From an uncultured Eubacterium sp. (lineage in GTDB: Bacteria; Bacillota; Clostridia; Lachnospirales; Lachnospiraceae): a stretch of 52,827 bases of DNA. This document shows, in pieces, positions 19,166 through 25,763 of this stretch. How positions within the stretch are numbered: position 1 is the stretch's first letter; every line of letters starts with the position of its first letter. The DNA lies in NCBI GenBank assembly GCA_945946665.1, contig CAMEWO010000014.1, positions 1 through 52,827 of the forward strand, in the 5' to 3' direction. The translations under genes and the position numbers were made by a program. The notes under the pieces were generated by a model. The model searched no databases and was not told where the DNA came from. It saw nothing but the letters and a program-made list of their open reading frames with translations.

Positions 19166-19395
19166 CTTCTGTTCCCCATTGCGCATCCCATGCCCTCATC
19201 ATCAGGAATCTCAGTTACGTATCTGGCATTGTATTCAGCATTAATCTGGGATATTTCCTTTTTCCCATCAATATAGTCCTTGTAGAAAATGAGAGGGTCA
19301 ATGCCACAGTTTTCACAGCCCTCATCCTCTTCCCACTGTTTAACAAGTGCTATTCTCTCACTTACAGTTGTATCTTTAATCAAATATCCTGACAT
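19162..19395 (-). CDS. small conserved-looking hypothetical protein
   Basis: A 77-aa acidic protein, not recognised. It starts MSGYLIKDTTVSERIALVKQ and contains a CENCG motif (DEGCENCGIDPLIFYKDY). GGAG precedes the ATG at 19395; the open frame extends further upstream without a ribosome site. Its stop overlaps the start of the AlkD-like gene (ATGA), so the two are co-translated. The paired Cys may bind a metal, but this is a guess. Confidence 0.72.
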   Translation of the reverse strand: MSGYLIKDTTVSERIALVKQWEEDEGCENCGIDPLIFYKDYIDGKKEISQINAEYNARYVTEIPDDEGMGCAMGNRR

Positions 19396-19510
19396 GATAA
19401 TCTCCATTCCGCAGACGTTTTTGTACCGGCTGACATTCACTTGATATACAAATTACTCCGTTGCAACGCAACTCACGCAATTTCCACTTCTATATCATAA
19501 TATAATAATT

Positions 19511-19614
19511 CCCCTGAAGTATCAAGAAAATAGCAAATGGCTGTATGCCATAACTGCGTCTATAACACCCGCAGTCCACAACATACAGCCACATGCAATC
19601 CCTGGCTTCAGGGG
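19511..19614. other. long nested inverted repeat between L25 and the 77-aa gene
   Basis: Three nested stems: CCCCTGAAG (19511-19519) with CTTCAGGGG (19606-19614); TGGCTGTATG (19538-19547) with CATACAGCCA (19582-19591); ACTGCG (19553-19558) with CGCAGT (19570-19575). The internal loops are of similar size on both sides. It lies downstream of the L25 gene and upstream of the 77-aa gene. It could be a large terminator-like structure or a noncoding RNA; there is no U-tract. Confidence 0.5.
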
Positions 19615-19629
19615 ATATATGTGTAAAAC

Positions 19630-20220
19630 TTACTTAGCTTCTTCCTCGGCTTCTTCGCCATCGGCAGCATCATCAGCACCTGTGTTCTTAGAAGCAACAA
19701 CACTGACAATAACTTTATCAGGGTTTGTAAGTACATCTATGTTAGGATTCTTGGCAATATCCAGATCCTTAACCCTTATAACATCTCCCAGTCTCAACTT
19801 ACCTGCGTCAATAACAATCTTATCAACAAGATATGCTGGAAGTGCCTTATACGATATCTCCTCAAGGAGTTCCTCAAGCACACCTTCCGTTACAGCTTCC
19901 TTGTTCTGAAGCACAATCTCGGCTGTTGAATGTACTTCCTCATTGCTTACCAGAGCCTGAAATTCAATATCATTAATCTCCTTTGCAAATGGTCCATAAT
20001 CAATTTCCTTAATCAGCACATCATACTTAGTTCCTGCCACATCAAGGTTAATTCTGCTGCCTTTCTCATTCCTGCGGAGAATGTCGCTGACATCCTTCTT
20101 TGTCATCTTAACCAGAATGGAGCCGTCAATCTCTCTGCCGAAGAGGTTACCGGTTACATATCCTTCTCTTCTTAAAGCTTTAACTTTCTTATCTCTTAAT
20201 TCTGCTTTTAAAGTATCCAT
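19630..20220 (-). CDS. rplY: 50S ribosomal protein L25 (CTC type)
   Basis: A 196-aa protein of the L25/TL5/CTC family. The N-terminal 5S-rRNA-binding domain includes RDKKVKALRREGYVTGNLFG; the C-terminal domain has SYKALPAYLVDKIVIDAGKLRLGD and an acidic Ala/Glu-rich tail. The long form with a second domain is typical of Firmicutes general stress protein CTC. GGAGGAATAGTCAA precedes the ATG. The upstream gap (20221-20478) contains an 8-bp palindrome GTGATCAC and AT-rich sequence but no gene. Confidence 0.93.
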   Translation of the reverse strand: MDTLKAELRDKKVKALRREGYVTGNLFGREIDGSILVKMTKKDVSDILRRNEKGSRINLDVAGTKYDVLIKEIDYGPFAKEINDIEFQALVSNEEVHSTAEIVLQNKEAVTEGVLEELLEEISYKALPAYLVDKIVIDAGKLRLGDVIRVKDLDIAKNPNIDVLTNPDKVIVSVVASKNTGADDAADGEEAEEEAK

Positions 20221-20478
20221 TTGACTATTCCTCCAAAACGATTAAAAATATAATATCGCCTTGTGATCACGAGGTACTTTTTGACGTCACCTGTGTTTTA
20301 GTCCCTTTTTTATCAAAAGTCAAGCTATATATTTTAATATAATTATAAACTTTTTATAAACTCATTTGGCAAATTTCATATTGAAAATATGCTATAAATG
20401 TGTAATGATAGAATTAGTTGGGCAACATATGAGTAAACCGTAGTTTTATCTGTCATGTCATGGGGGGGGACAAATACA

Positions 20479-20997
20479 TTGATTAAGCCTAAGAATATTC
20501 CAACATCCGAAGAAATTAACCAGATGGTATCTACTGTTGTAGAAGAATTGAATATAACTACACGTTTTCTGGAAACAAAAGAATATATGCAGCATGGACA
20601 TATCAGCGTGTATGAACACTGTATTGAAGTAGCTTATACCAGCTGCTACCTTGCTGCCAGATTTAAGATTGATGTGGATTACTGGTCAATGATTCGTGGT
20701 GCCCTTCTTCATGATTATTTTCTCTATGACTGGCATATTGCAGGAGATAATTCCCACCATTTTCACGGATTTACCCACCCAAAGAGAGCATTTTTAAATG
20801 CCCTCCATGATGTGGATTTGAATTTTGTAGAATGTAATATTATATTAAGACATATGTTTCCTCTTACCTTCGTGCCACCTATGAGACGTGAGGCCTGGCT
20901 TGTATGCCTTGCCGACAAGATATGTGCCACTAAGGAAACTTTACACTTCACACACACAGACGCTGCAGTAAAGTACGGCAGCGTCAGGGAATCATAA
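20479..20997 (+). CDS. HD-domain phosphohydrolase
   Basis: A protein of about 172 aa with the HD superfamily pattern: His in SVYEHCIEVAY, the HD pair in GALLHDYFLYDWHI, and HGFTHPKRAF followed by a conserved Asp (VCLADKICATKE). It probably hydrolyses a nucleotide or other phosphoester. The start is uncertain: TTG at 20479 follows an 8-G ribosome site by 8 nt, while ATG at 20455 lies before that G-run and lacks a site. A GACGCTGC/GCAGCGTC hairpin lies in the last codons (20959-20985) and may aid termination between this gene and its convergent neighbour. Confidence 0.82.
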   Translation: MIKPKNIPTSEEINQMVSTVVEELNITTRFLETKEYMQHGHISVYEHCIEVAYTSCYLAARFKIDVDYWSMIRGALLHDYFLYDWHIAGDNSHHFHGFTHPKRAFLNALHDVDLNFVECNIILRHMFPLTFVPPMRREAWLVCLADKICATKETLHFTHTDAAVKYGSVRES

Positions 20998-21006
20998 AAC
21001 AATTTG

Positions 21007-21702
21007 TTATTTCCATGGTTTGGCACCATTAAGCCATCCCCTGCTTTCCCAGTATTCTTTCTCAGATGGGTCTGCTCCCCAGTCTGCCTTTTGCATTCCA
21101 CCCATCATCCAGAAAAGGAACCTGGTTTTAATGCCAACTCTCACCGCCTTTTCCCTAGATAGCTTTGCAGCCAGTTTTTTCATATCTTTATTAATCTTTG
21201 CTCTCTTCTTTTCAGGCGTGGTTTCCCAGTTCATGGCATTAACACTTATTCCATATGTAGTCACTTCAGGAATTCCCCAATTTGTCAGAACATTCCCAAC
21301 CAGCTTTGCTGCCTTTCCCGCACCGGCACCTGCCGCAGTTGAAATAACCACAGCACGTTTTGAAAACATTTCAGCATAGGGCTTATGTGACAACCAGTTA
21401 GTAAAAAACAGGTCAAGAAATGCTTTCATAGGTGCACTTGGCATCATACAGTAATTTGGCGTTGTCAGTATAAGAAGGTCTGCTTCTAACAGGGCATCAT
21501 CAAGCTTTTTCTTCTCACTCCAGAATGGACATCTGTCTCTACCCTTAAGGCAGCTGTAGCACCCTGTGCAAAAATGATTCAAATCCCGTGGTAGAAAGAA
21601 TTCTTTCACATCCTTTTCGCATGTCATGTTCTGTAGCAATATATTAGCCACATTCCATGTATTTCCTTTATGGTTTTGTCCGTTTATTACAACTATTTTC
21701 AT
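21007..21702 (-). CDS. flavodoxin-like NAD(P)H-dependent oxidoreductase
   Basis: A protein of about 231 aa with a flavodoxin fold. It begins KIVVINGQNHKGNTW (phosphate-binding loop), has the Cys-rich FCTGCYSCLKGRDRCPFW segment and the LLILTTPNYCMMPSAPMKAFLD flavin-contact loop. A C-terminal extension beyond the usual 200 aa carries WMMGGMQKADWG. The likely role is FMN-dependent electron transfer. It follows the DUF5131-like gene with 36 bp between them, so the two may share a transcript. Either ATG 21708 or 21702 is possible. Confidence 0.85.
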   Translation of the reverse strand: MKIVVINGQNHKGNTWNVANILLQNMTCEKDVKEFFLPRDLNHFCTGCYSCLKGRDRCPFWSEKKKLDDALLEADLLILTTPNYCMMPSAPMKAFLDLFFTNWLSHKPYAEMFSKRAVVISTAAGAGAGKAAKLVGNVLTNWGIPEVTTYGISVNAMNWETTPEKKRAKINKDMKKLAAKLSREKAVRVGIKTRFLFWMMGGMQKADWGADPSEKEYWESRGWLNGAKPWK

Positions 21703-21738
21703 GTTCATTTTCCTTCTTCCCTTTAGAATACCAATATG

Positions 21739-22461
21739 TTATTCCAGTAAACCAGCCCTGTAGTCTATTCCAGCCTTCCTTGCCTGGCTGCATAAATCCT
21801 TTGTCTGCATCTTATACTGCTTCCCATCTTTTATGAAGTGGGTTCCACACTGCCTGAATTCAAATGAGACATTTTTGCGGATACACTGCTCCCTGATATC
21901 AAGAATCCATGAATAATCCAGCGGTCTTGCAAAACGGTCTGATTCTCCGCCTGCAACAACAAGTTCAATGTTATCCAGATATGGTTCTATATTGATTGGC
22001 TCAAGTAATGGCTGTACTGTTATACACCTGTGTTTTATTGGCAGCTTACTGAATATTCCAAGCCTATAGTCCGCATTTTTCTGATTCTCAATAGTACAGC
22101 AGACAACTACATTACCATATCCGTCATTCCAGTCCTTTGGAATACAATCCATAAATCTTTCAATTCGTTTTGTAAGAAATAAAAAATTACAGTCCTGCCG
22201 TTCTTTAATCATCTGCCAGCACTCATTACGCCATTCATCTGCTTCTTCAATTAAAAAATCGGTAGAGAAACAGGTATAAACTAATCCTGGTTTCATCTTA
22301 TAGTTTCCGTTTTTTAGGCGTACCACCGGCTTATTATAATCTTTTGTTTTTTCAATTTTTCCTGTATCAATGCCACGCTTCGCATCACCTTTATGTATAT
22401 AGCAATGCAAACAGCCCTCACTGCACTTTTTACAGCCTCTCCATGGATTCCATGTAGCCAT
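21739..22461 (-). CDS. phage Gp37/Gp68-like (DUF5131) family protein
   Basis: A 240-aa protein starting MATWNPWRGCKKCSEGCLHC. The N-terminal Cys cluster (CKKCSEGCLHCYIHK) and the later FLTKRIERF, VVCCTIENQKNADYR and LVVAGGESDRFARPLDY segments match the Gp37/Gp68 family, which is found in phages and bacterial chromosomes and resembles radical-SAM-like or metal-binding proteins. Its function is not established. AAGGAG sits 9 nt before this ATG, excluding a 22-codon upstream extension. No other phage genes were seen nearby. Confidence 0.82.
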   Translation of the reverse strand: MATWNPWRGCKKCSEGCLHCYIHKGDAKRGIDTGKIEKTKDYNKPVVRLKNGNYKMKPGLVYTCFSTDFLIEEADEWRNECWQMIKERQDCNFLFLTKRIERFMDCIPKDWNDGYGNVVVCCTIENQKNADYRLGIFSKLPIKHRCITVQPLLEPINIEPYLDNIELVVAGGESDRFARPLDYSWILDIREQCIRKNVSFEFRQCGTHFIKDGKQYKMQTKDLCSQARKAGIDYRAGLLE

Positions 22462-22574
22462 ACATTTGCGCTCCTTAATGAAAAATCTCATTTCTCCAAT
22501 CTTTCCATCCAAATCATACCATACCATAAAAAAATAATATACCCCGTAAATGAGGAATTTCCTACAAAGTAAGA

Positions 22575-22604
22575 AAAAAAGCGGGAAAATCTTCCCGCTT
22601 TTTA
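22575..22604. terminator. bidirectional intrinsic terminator
   Basis: A-run, then AGCGGGAA-AATC-TTCCCGCT, then a T-run. It lies downstream of the GntR-type gene, which reads toward it, and upstream of the DUF5131 gene. Confidence 0.9.
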
Positions 22605-22628
22605 TCAGTCCATATGCTTCCAGAGTAT

Positions 22629-23306
22629 TTATAACTTACTTTCCGCAAAATCATAATGTTCATTTATATATTTTAAACATTCATCCTTATCTTTCTTAAT
22701 GATACATTCATAGATTTTACTATGAATCTCCAGAAACCTCTTTGTTGTCTCCATGTCAGCAGACTCAATGACCCTGGACATTGAGTCTTGATAAACCTGG
22801 GCTATCGCCTCCATAACTGTAATAAATAAATGATTATGTGTTGCATGAATCAACGCTACATGAAATTCCTGATCCAGCAAAAGAAATTGTTCTCCAGATG
22901 CAGATTCCATATTATCTATAATTTTCTTTACACATTCCTTATCATCATCATCAAAACCATTCATAAAAACATGCTCAATTACGGCCCTTGACATAGTCCT
23001 GCGAAAATCCAGAATATCCTTCATTGATATGCTTCCCAACGCAAGCATTACTGAAACAATACTGCTGATTGTTCTCTCGGAATTCTTTGCGATATAATTG
23101 CCAGAACCATGTCTGCTTTCAATCAAACCCATTCCACGCATTATGCTGATGGCTTCCCTTGTGGAATTCCTTCCTATTCCAAGCTGTTCTGCAATATCTC
23201 TTTCAGAAGGAATCTTGCTTCCGACAATGAGTCTTCCGTCTTTTATCATCTGAAATATATAATCAATCACTTTTTGATATTCCATTGTTGTGCTTTTTAG
23301 TATCAT
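22629..23306 (-). CDS. GntR/FadR-family transcriptional regulator
   Basis: A protein of about 225 aa. The N-terminal winged helix has the GntR signature (KIPSERDIAEQLGIGRNSTREA) and the conserved HGSGNYI wing. The C-terminal helical domain (from about residue 95) matches the FCD ligand-binding domain, with spaced His/Asp residues such as DQEFHVALIHATHN and EIHSKIYECI. FCD members sense carboxylates such as lactate or pyruvate. It is the last gene after lrgA-lrgB, which encode a putative pyruvate/acetate-related transport system, so regulation of that operon by a small organic acid is a reasonable inference. Confidence 0.88.
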   Translation of the reverse strand: MILKSTTMEYQKVIDYIFQMIKDGRLIVGSKIPSERDIAEQLGIGRNSTREAISIMRGMGLIESRHGSGNYIAKNSERTISSIVSVMLALGSISMKDILDFRRTMSRAVIEHVFMNGFDDDDKECVKKIIDNMESASGEQFLLLDQEFHVALIHATHNHLFITVMEAIAQVYQDSMSRVIESADMETTKRFLEIHSKIYECIIKKDKDECLKYINEHYDFAESKL

Positions 23307-23384
23307 ACCACTCTCCATTCTGCATCTTTTGCTGACGGCATATATTACAATAATTGGATTTTTCTGCTGTCCTGTGCACTATGC

Positions 23385-24077
23385 TCACATAAAACCAGCA
23401 AATACTGATGACAGTGCTACTGTCAGTATTCCGGAAACTGCAATGGCAAGACCGCTCATGGCGCCCTCAACTTCTCCTATCTCAATGGCTTTTGCCGTAC
23501 CTATAGCATGAGAAGATGCCCCAAAGGCAAGTCCTTTTGATATGGGTTCAGTAATCCTGAACAATTTGCAGACCAGCTCTCCGAACATATTTCCAAGCAC
23601 ACCGGTAATAATAATAACTGCAACGGTAATGGTAACATATCCACCTAATTCTTCTGAAACACCCATACCTATTGCTGTAGTAATTGATTTAGGAAGAAGT
23701 GTCACATACTCTTCATGTGAAAGTCCGCATAACTTAGATAATACAAATACCGTTGTCAGACTCGTAACCGTACCAGCCAAAAGGCCAAACAAAACTGCCC
23801 TGTAATTCTGTTTTAGCAATTCAAATTCTTCATACAGAGGAATTGCAAGGCAGACTGTTGCTGGCGTAAGTAACCAGCTTAAATACTTTGCGCCTTCACT
23901 GTATGTATTATAATCGATTTTTCCAATAAAAAGAACAATAATAGAAATCACAATAGATATCAGAAGCGGATTGAAAATACCAAGGTTAAATTTCTTTTTT
24001 AACGCAACTCCGATTAAATATGAAATTATACTAAGAGCAACTCCTGCGAACATGGAAGTTTGAAAAAAATCGTTCAT
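23385..24077 (-). CDS. lrgB: LrgB family membrane protein
   Basis: A 230-aa polytopic membrane protein of the LrgB/CidB/YohK family, with about seven hydrophobic segments. Characteristic segments are LLPKSITTAIGMGVSEELGG and GLAFGASSHAIGTAKAIEIGE. LrgAB-type pairs were first described as holin-like modulators of autolysis; in Bacillus subtilis and Streptococcus mutans homologues transport pyruvate. The start overlaps the lrgA stop in an ATGA, showing translational coupling. Confidence 0.92.
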   Translation of the reverse strand: MNDFFQTSMFAGVALSIISYLIGVALKKKFNLGIFNPLLISIVISIIVLFIGKIDYNTYSEGAKYLSWLLTPATVCLAIPLYEEFELLKQNYRAVLFGLLAGTVTSLTTVFVLSKLCGLSHEEYVTLLPKSITTAIGMGVSEELGGYVTITVAVIIITGVLGNMFGELVCKLFRITEPISKGLAFGASSHAIGTAKAIEIGEVEGAMSGLAIAVSGILTVALSSVFAGFM

Positions 24078-24433
24078 TTCTCATTTCCCTTTGATTTTCT
24101 GATAATGGTTTGGGACACCAGTCCTGTTGATGCCATAACAGTTATAATGGTAACAACTGTTATGACACTTACCGGCACTATAATGGATTTTAATGTTTCC
24201 CAGCTTGTCATTAATCCCACACCTGCAGGAATAAACATTAATGGCATAATCTCAATCAAAAACATTCCTGTTTCCTTTACTGCTTCAATTTTTATCACTC
24301 CAGTCATTAGTCCAGAAAAAAGCAGTACCATTCCGTAGATACTTGCAGGAATGGGAAGGGGAAGTATATATTTTAACAATTCTCCTGCTAATGACAGTAC
24401 AAGAATAACTATACACTGTTTTATATATTTCAT
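24074..24433 (-). CDS. lrgA: LrgA/CidA family membrane protein
   Basis: A 119-aa protein with four hydrophobic segments in the CidA/LrgA arrangement. The signature is LPLPIPASIYGMVLLFSGLMTG, followed by MPLMFIPAGVGLMTSWE. It is the small partner of the LrgB protein and overlaps its start codon. AGAGGC precedes the ATG. A 21-codon ORF with a strong ribosome site lies 46 bp upstream on the same strand. Confidence 0.92.
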   Translation of the reverse strand: MKYIKQCIVILVLSLAGELLKYILPLPIPASIYGMVLLFSGLMTGVIKIEAVKETGMFLIEIMPLMFIPAGVGLMTSWETLKSIIVPVSVITVVTIITVMASTGLVSQTIIRKSKGNEK

Positions 24434-24479
24434 CTTAAGCCTCTTTTTTATTTTATAGTATAGTTTTTATCATCTCTGA

Positions 24480-24545
24480 TTATATGCTTGTATTTGCTAA
24501 TTTCTGTACAGCTTCAATATTAGGTAACTTAATAATTTCGTTCAT
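24480..24545 (-). CDS. possible 21-aa leader peptide upstream of lrgA
   Basis: ATG at 24545 follows GGAGG by 10 nt and encodes MNEIIKLPNIEAVQKLANTS plus Ile, then TAA. It precedes lrgA by 46 bp with no terminator between them. It could be a regulatory leader peptide or the residual N-terminus of a longer gene lost by deletion. No characteristic run of one amino acid is seen. The remainder of 24434-24735 holds this ORF and one terminator. Confidence 0.4.
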   Translation of the reverse strand: MNEIIKLPNIEAVQKLANTSI

Positions 24546-24627
24546 AATTATTCAACCTCCTTATAATAAAACAGCTGAAACACGTGCATATCCCGCACAT
24601 AACCATACGATGCGAGGTACAGAAAAC

Positions 24628-24663
24628 AATAACTGGTAGTACCACTTGGTACTGCCAGTTATT
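24628..24663 (-). terminator. terminator after the flavodoxin-like gene
   Basis: AATAACTGG-x-AGTACC pairs with GGTACT-x-CCAGTTATT around a short loop; on the minus strand it is followed by GTTTTCTG. It separates the 24736 gene from the lrgAB transcript. Confidence 0.7.
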
Positions 24664-24735
24664 ATATTCATATAAACTATATTTGTCAATTATTTTTTCA
24701 AATTATTCTTTCTGCATACTGGGCGCACATACAAT

Positions 24736-25356
24736 TTATCTGATAAAATTAGTCTTTACATCTGTCTCAGCCTGTGGAAGTTCTATGCCGGCTGCCTTTC
24801 CTGCTTCAATGCACTTTAACAGCCATGCCATATTCCTTGCAAGATTTCTCATAGTCTGCATTCCTTCTCCATCCTGCTCTGCCTCCCCTGGCACCCTGCC
24901 ATGAACCACATCCCAGTATGTTGAAGAGACAATAGGCATCTGGGCAATTCCAAAATATTTGTTAAGCGCATCTACTGATGCTGTTGTTCCTGCTCTTCTT
25001 GCAACGGCAACTGCTGCCCCTGGCTTGTGTTCCATATATTTTCTTCCACAGCAGAATACTCTGTCAAGAAATGACATGATTCTTCCACTTGGATGAGCAT
25101 AGTATACAGGTGTTCCAACTATAAGTCCGTCTGCCTCTTTCAGCTTTCCCACAAATTCATTTACCTTGTCATCGTCATATACACAGCCCTTATCACTGCA
25201 CTGTCCACAGCCAGCACAGTCACGTACAGCATCATTTCCCATCTGGAAAATCTCATAATCAATTCCTTCCTGATTGAGTTGTTTTCCCACTGCCTCAAGA
25301 ATTGCATTAGTATTGCCATTTGCCTTTAAACTTCCATTCAACATTAAAACCTTCAT
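24736..25356 (-). CDS. flavodoxin family NAD(P)H-dependent oxidoreductase
   Basis: A 206-aa protein with a flavodoxin-like fold. It begins KVLMLNGSLKANGNTNAIL (FMN phosphate loop), has the CAGCGQCSDKGC Cys cluster and the GLIVGTPVYYAHPSGRIMSFLDR segment typical of iron-sulfur flavoprotein-like or NADPH-dependent FMN reductases, and a C-terminal Cys-containing helix. ATG 25356 follows AGGAGG by 7 nt, excluding a GTG one codon earlier. It diverges from the riboswitch-controlled ATPase transcript. The physiological partner is unknown. Confidence 0.9.
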   Translation of the reverse strand: MKVLMLNGSLKANGNTNAILEAVGKQLNQEGIDYEIFQMGNDAVRDCAGCGQCSDKGCVYDDDKVNEFVGKLKEADGLIVGTPVYYAHPSGRIMSFLDRVFCCGRKYMEHKPGAAVAVARRAGTTASVDALNKYFGIAQMPIVSSTYWDVVHGRVPGEAEQDGEGMQTMRNLARNMAWLLKCIEAGKAAGIELPQAETDVKTNFIR

Positions 25357-25502
25357 CACATATCCTCCTGATTTTAATCTGAGTCCTTTTATTAAATTCT
25401 CAATTTTTCATAGGTCCCTGGACGCTATCTTTTTTCTGTGTATACAATATCATAACCACTTATTTTTTTCAAATTTTCACATATCTTATATTAAATATTC
25501 TG

Positions 25503-25530
25503 TTGACATATCCCTGTCACTCTGATAAAC
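25503..25530 (+). promoter_or_regulatory. probable promoter of the riboswitch-ATPase transcript
   Basis: A consensus -35 TTGACA (25503-25508) is followed after 15-17 bp by an A/T-rich -10-like sequence (within GATAAACT, 25524-25531). It lies about 25 bp upstream of the aptamer. The -10 is not a clean match. Confidence 0.5.
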
Positions 25531-25552
25531 TTGCACATACAAAAAGAATATT

Positions 25553-25688
25553 TGCAAAGGGGAGTAATCCAAATGCACTGTCAACATACGCGGCGTTTTA
25601 CGCTTGGTGGTGCATACCTTTATGGTGATGAGACTTTATGCAGAAAGACATTTTATTAGTGTTTTTCTGCATAGGGTCTCATTTTTTA
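25553..25688 (+). promoter_or_regulatory. yybP-ykoY (Mn2+) riboswitch with terminator platform
   Basis: The aptamer shows the conserved pieces of the yybP-ykoY class: AAAGGGGAGTA (25556-25566), GTCAACATACG (25580-25590), and GGTGCATACCTTT (25609-25621), with P1 formed by AAAGG and CCTTT. Immediately downstream is a long hairpin: ATGAGA (25628-25633) and TATGCAGAAA (25637-25646) pair with TTTCTGCATA (25664-25673) and TCTCAT (25676-25681), followed by a T-tract. Known members bind Mn2+ and switch on Mn2+ exporters or P-type ATPases. Mn2+ binding would disrupt this terminator and allow expression. Confidence 0.88.
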
Positions 25689-25721
25689 TTCCCACAACAG
25701 TCAACCAGGAAAGGAGGCAGT

Positions 25722-25763
25722 GTGAAAATCAACCCACACGTATTTTCACACAAACAATTATGA
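25722..25763 (+). CDS. 13-aa leader ORF coupled to the ATPase
   Basis: A GTG start at 25722 lies just after the strong site GGAAAGGAGG and encodes MKINPHVFSHKQL. Its TGA stop overlaps the ATG of the ATPase gene in an ATGA. The ATPase has no ribosome site of its own, so translation probably reaches it by coupling from this leader. Whether the peptide has its own role is unknown. Confidence 0.6.
   Translation: MKINPHVFSHKQL

Noticed and set aside
21739-22461. Prophage region around the Gp37/Gp68-like gene
   Set aside because: No integrase, structural or lysis genes flank it; the family also occurs as a lone chromosomal gene.
23385-24433. Phage holin genes
   Set aside because: The pair matches chromosomal LrgA/LrgB with ATGA coupling, not a phage lysis cassette.
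25604-25759. Upstream extension of the ATPase ORF
   Set aside because: It runs through the riboswitch aptamer and terminator hairpin and encodes no family sequence.
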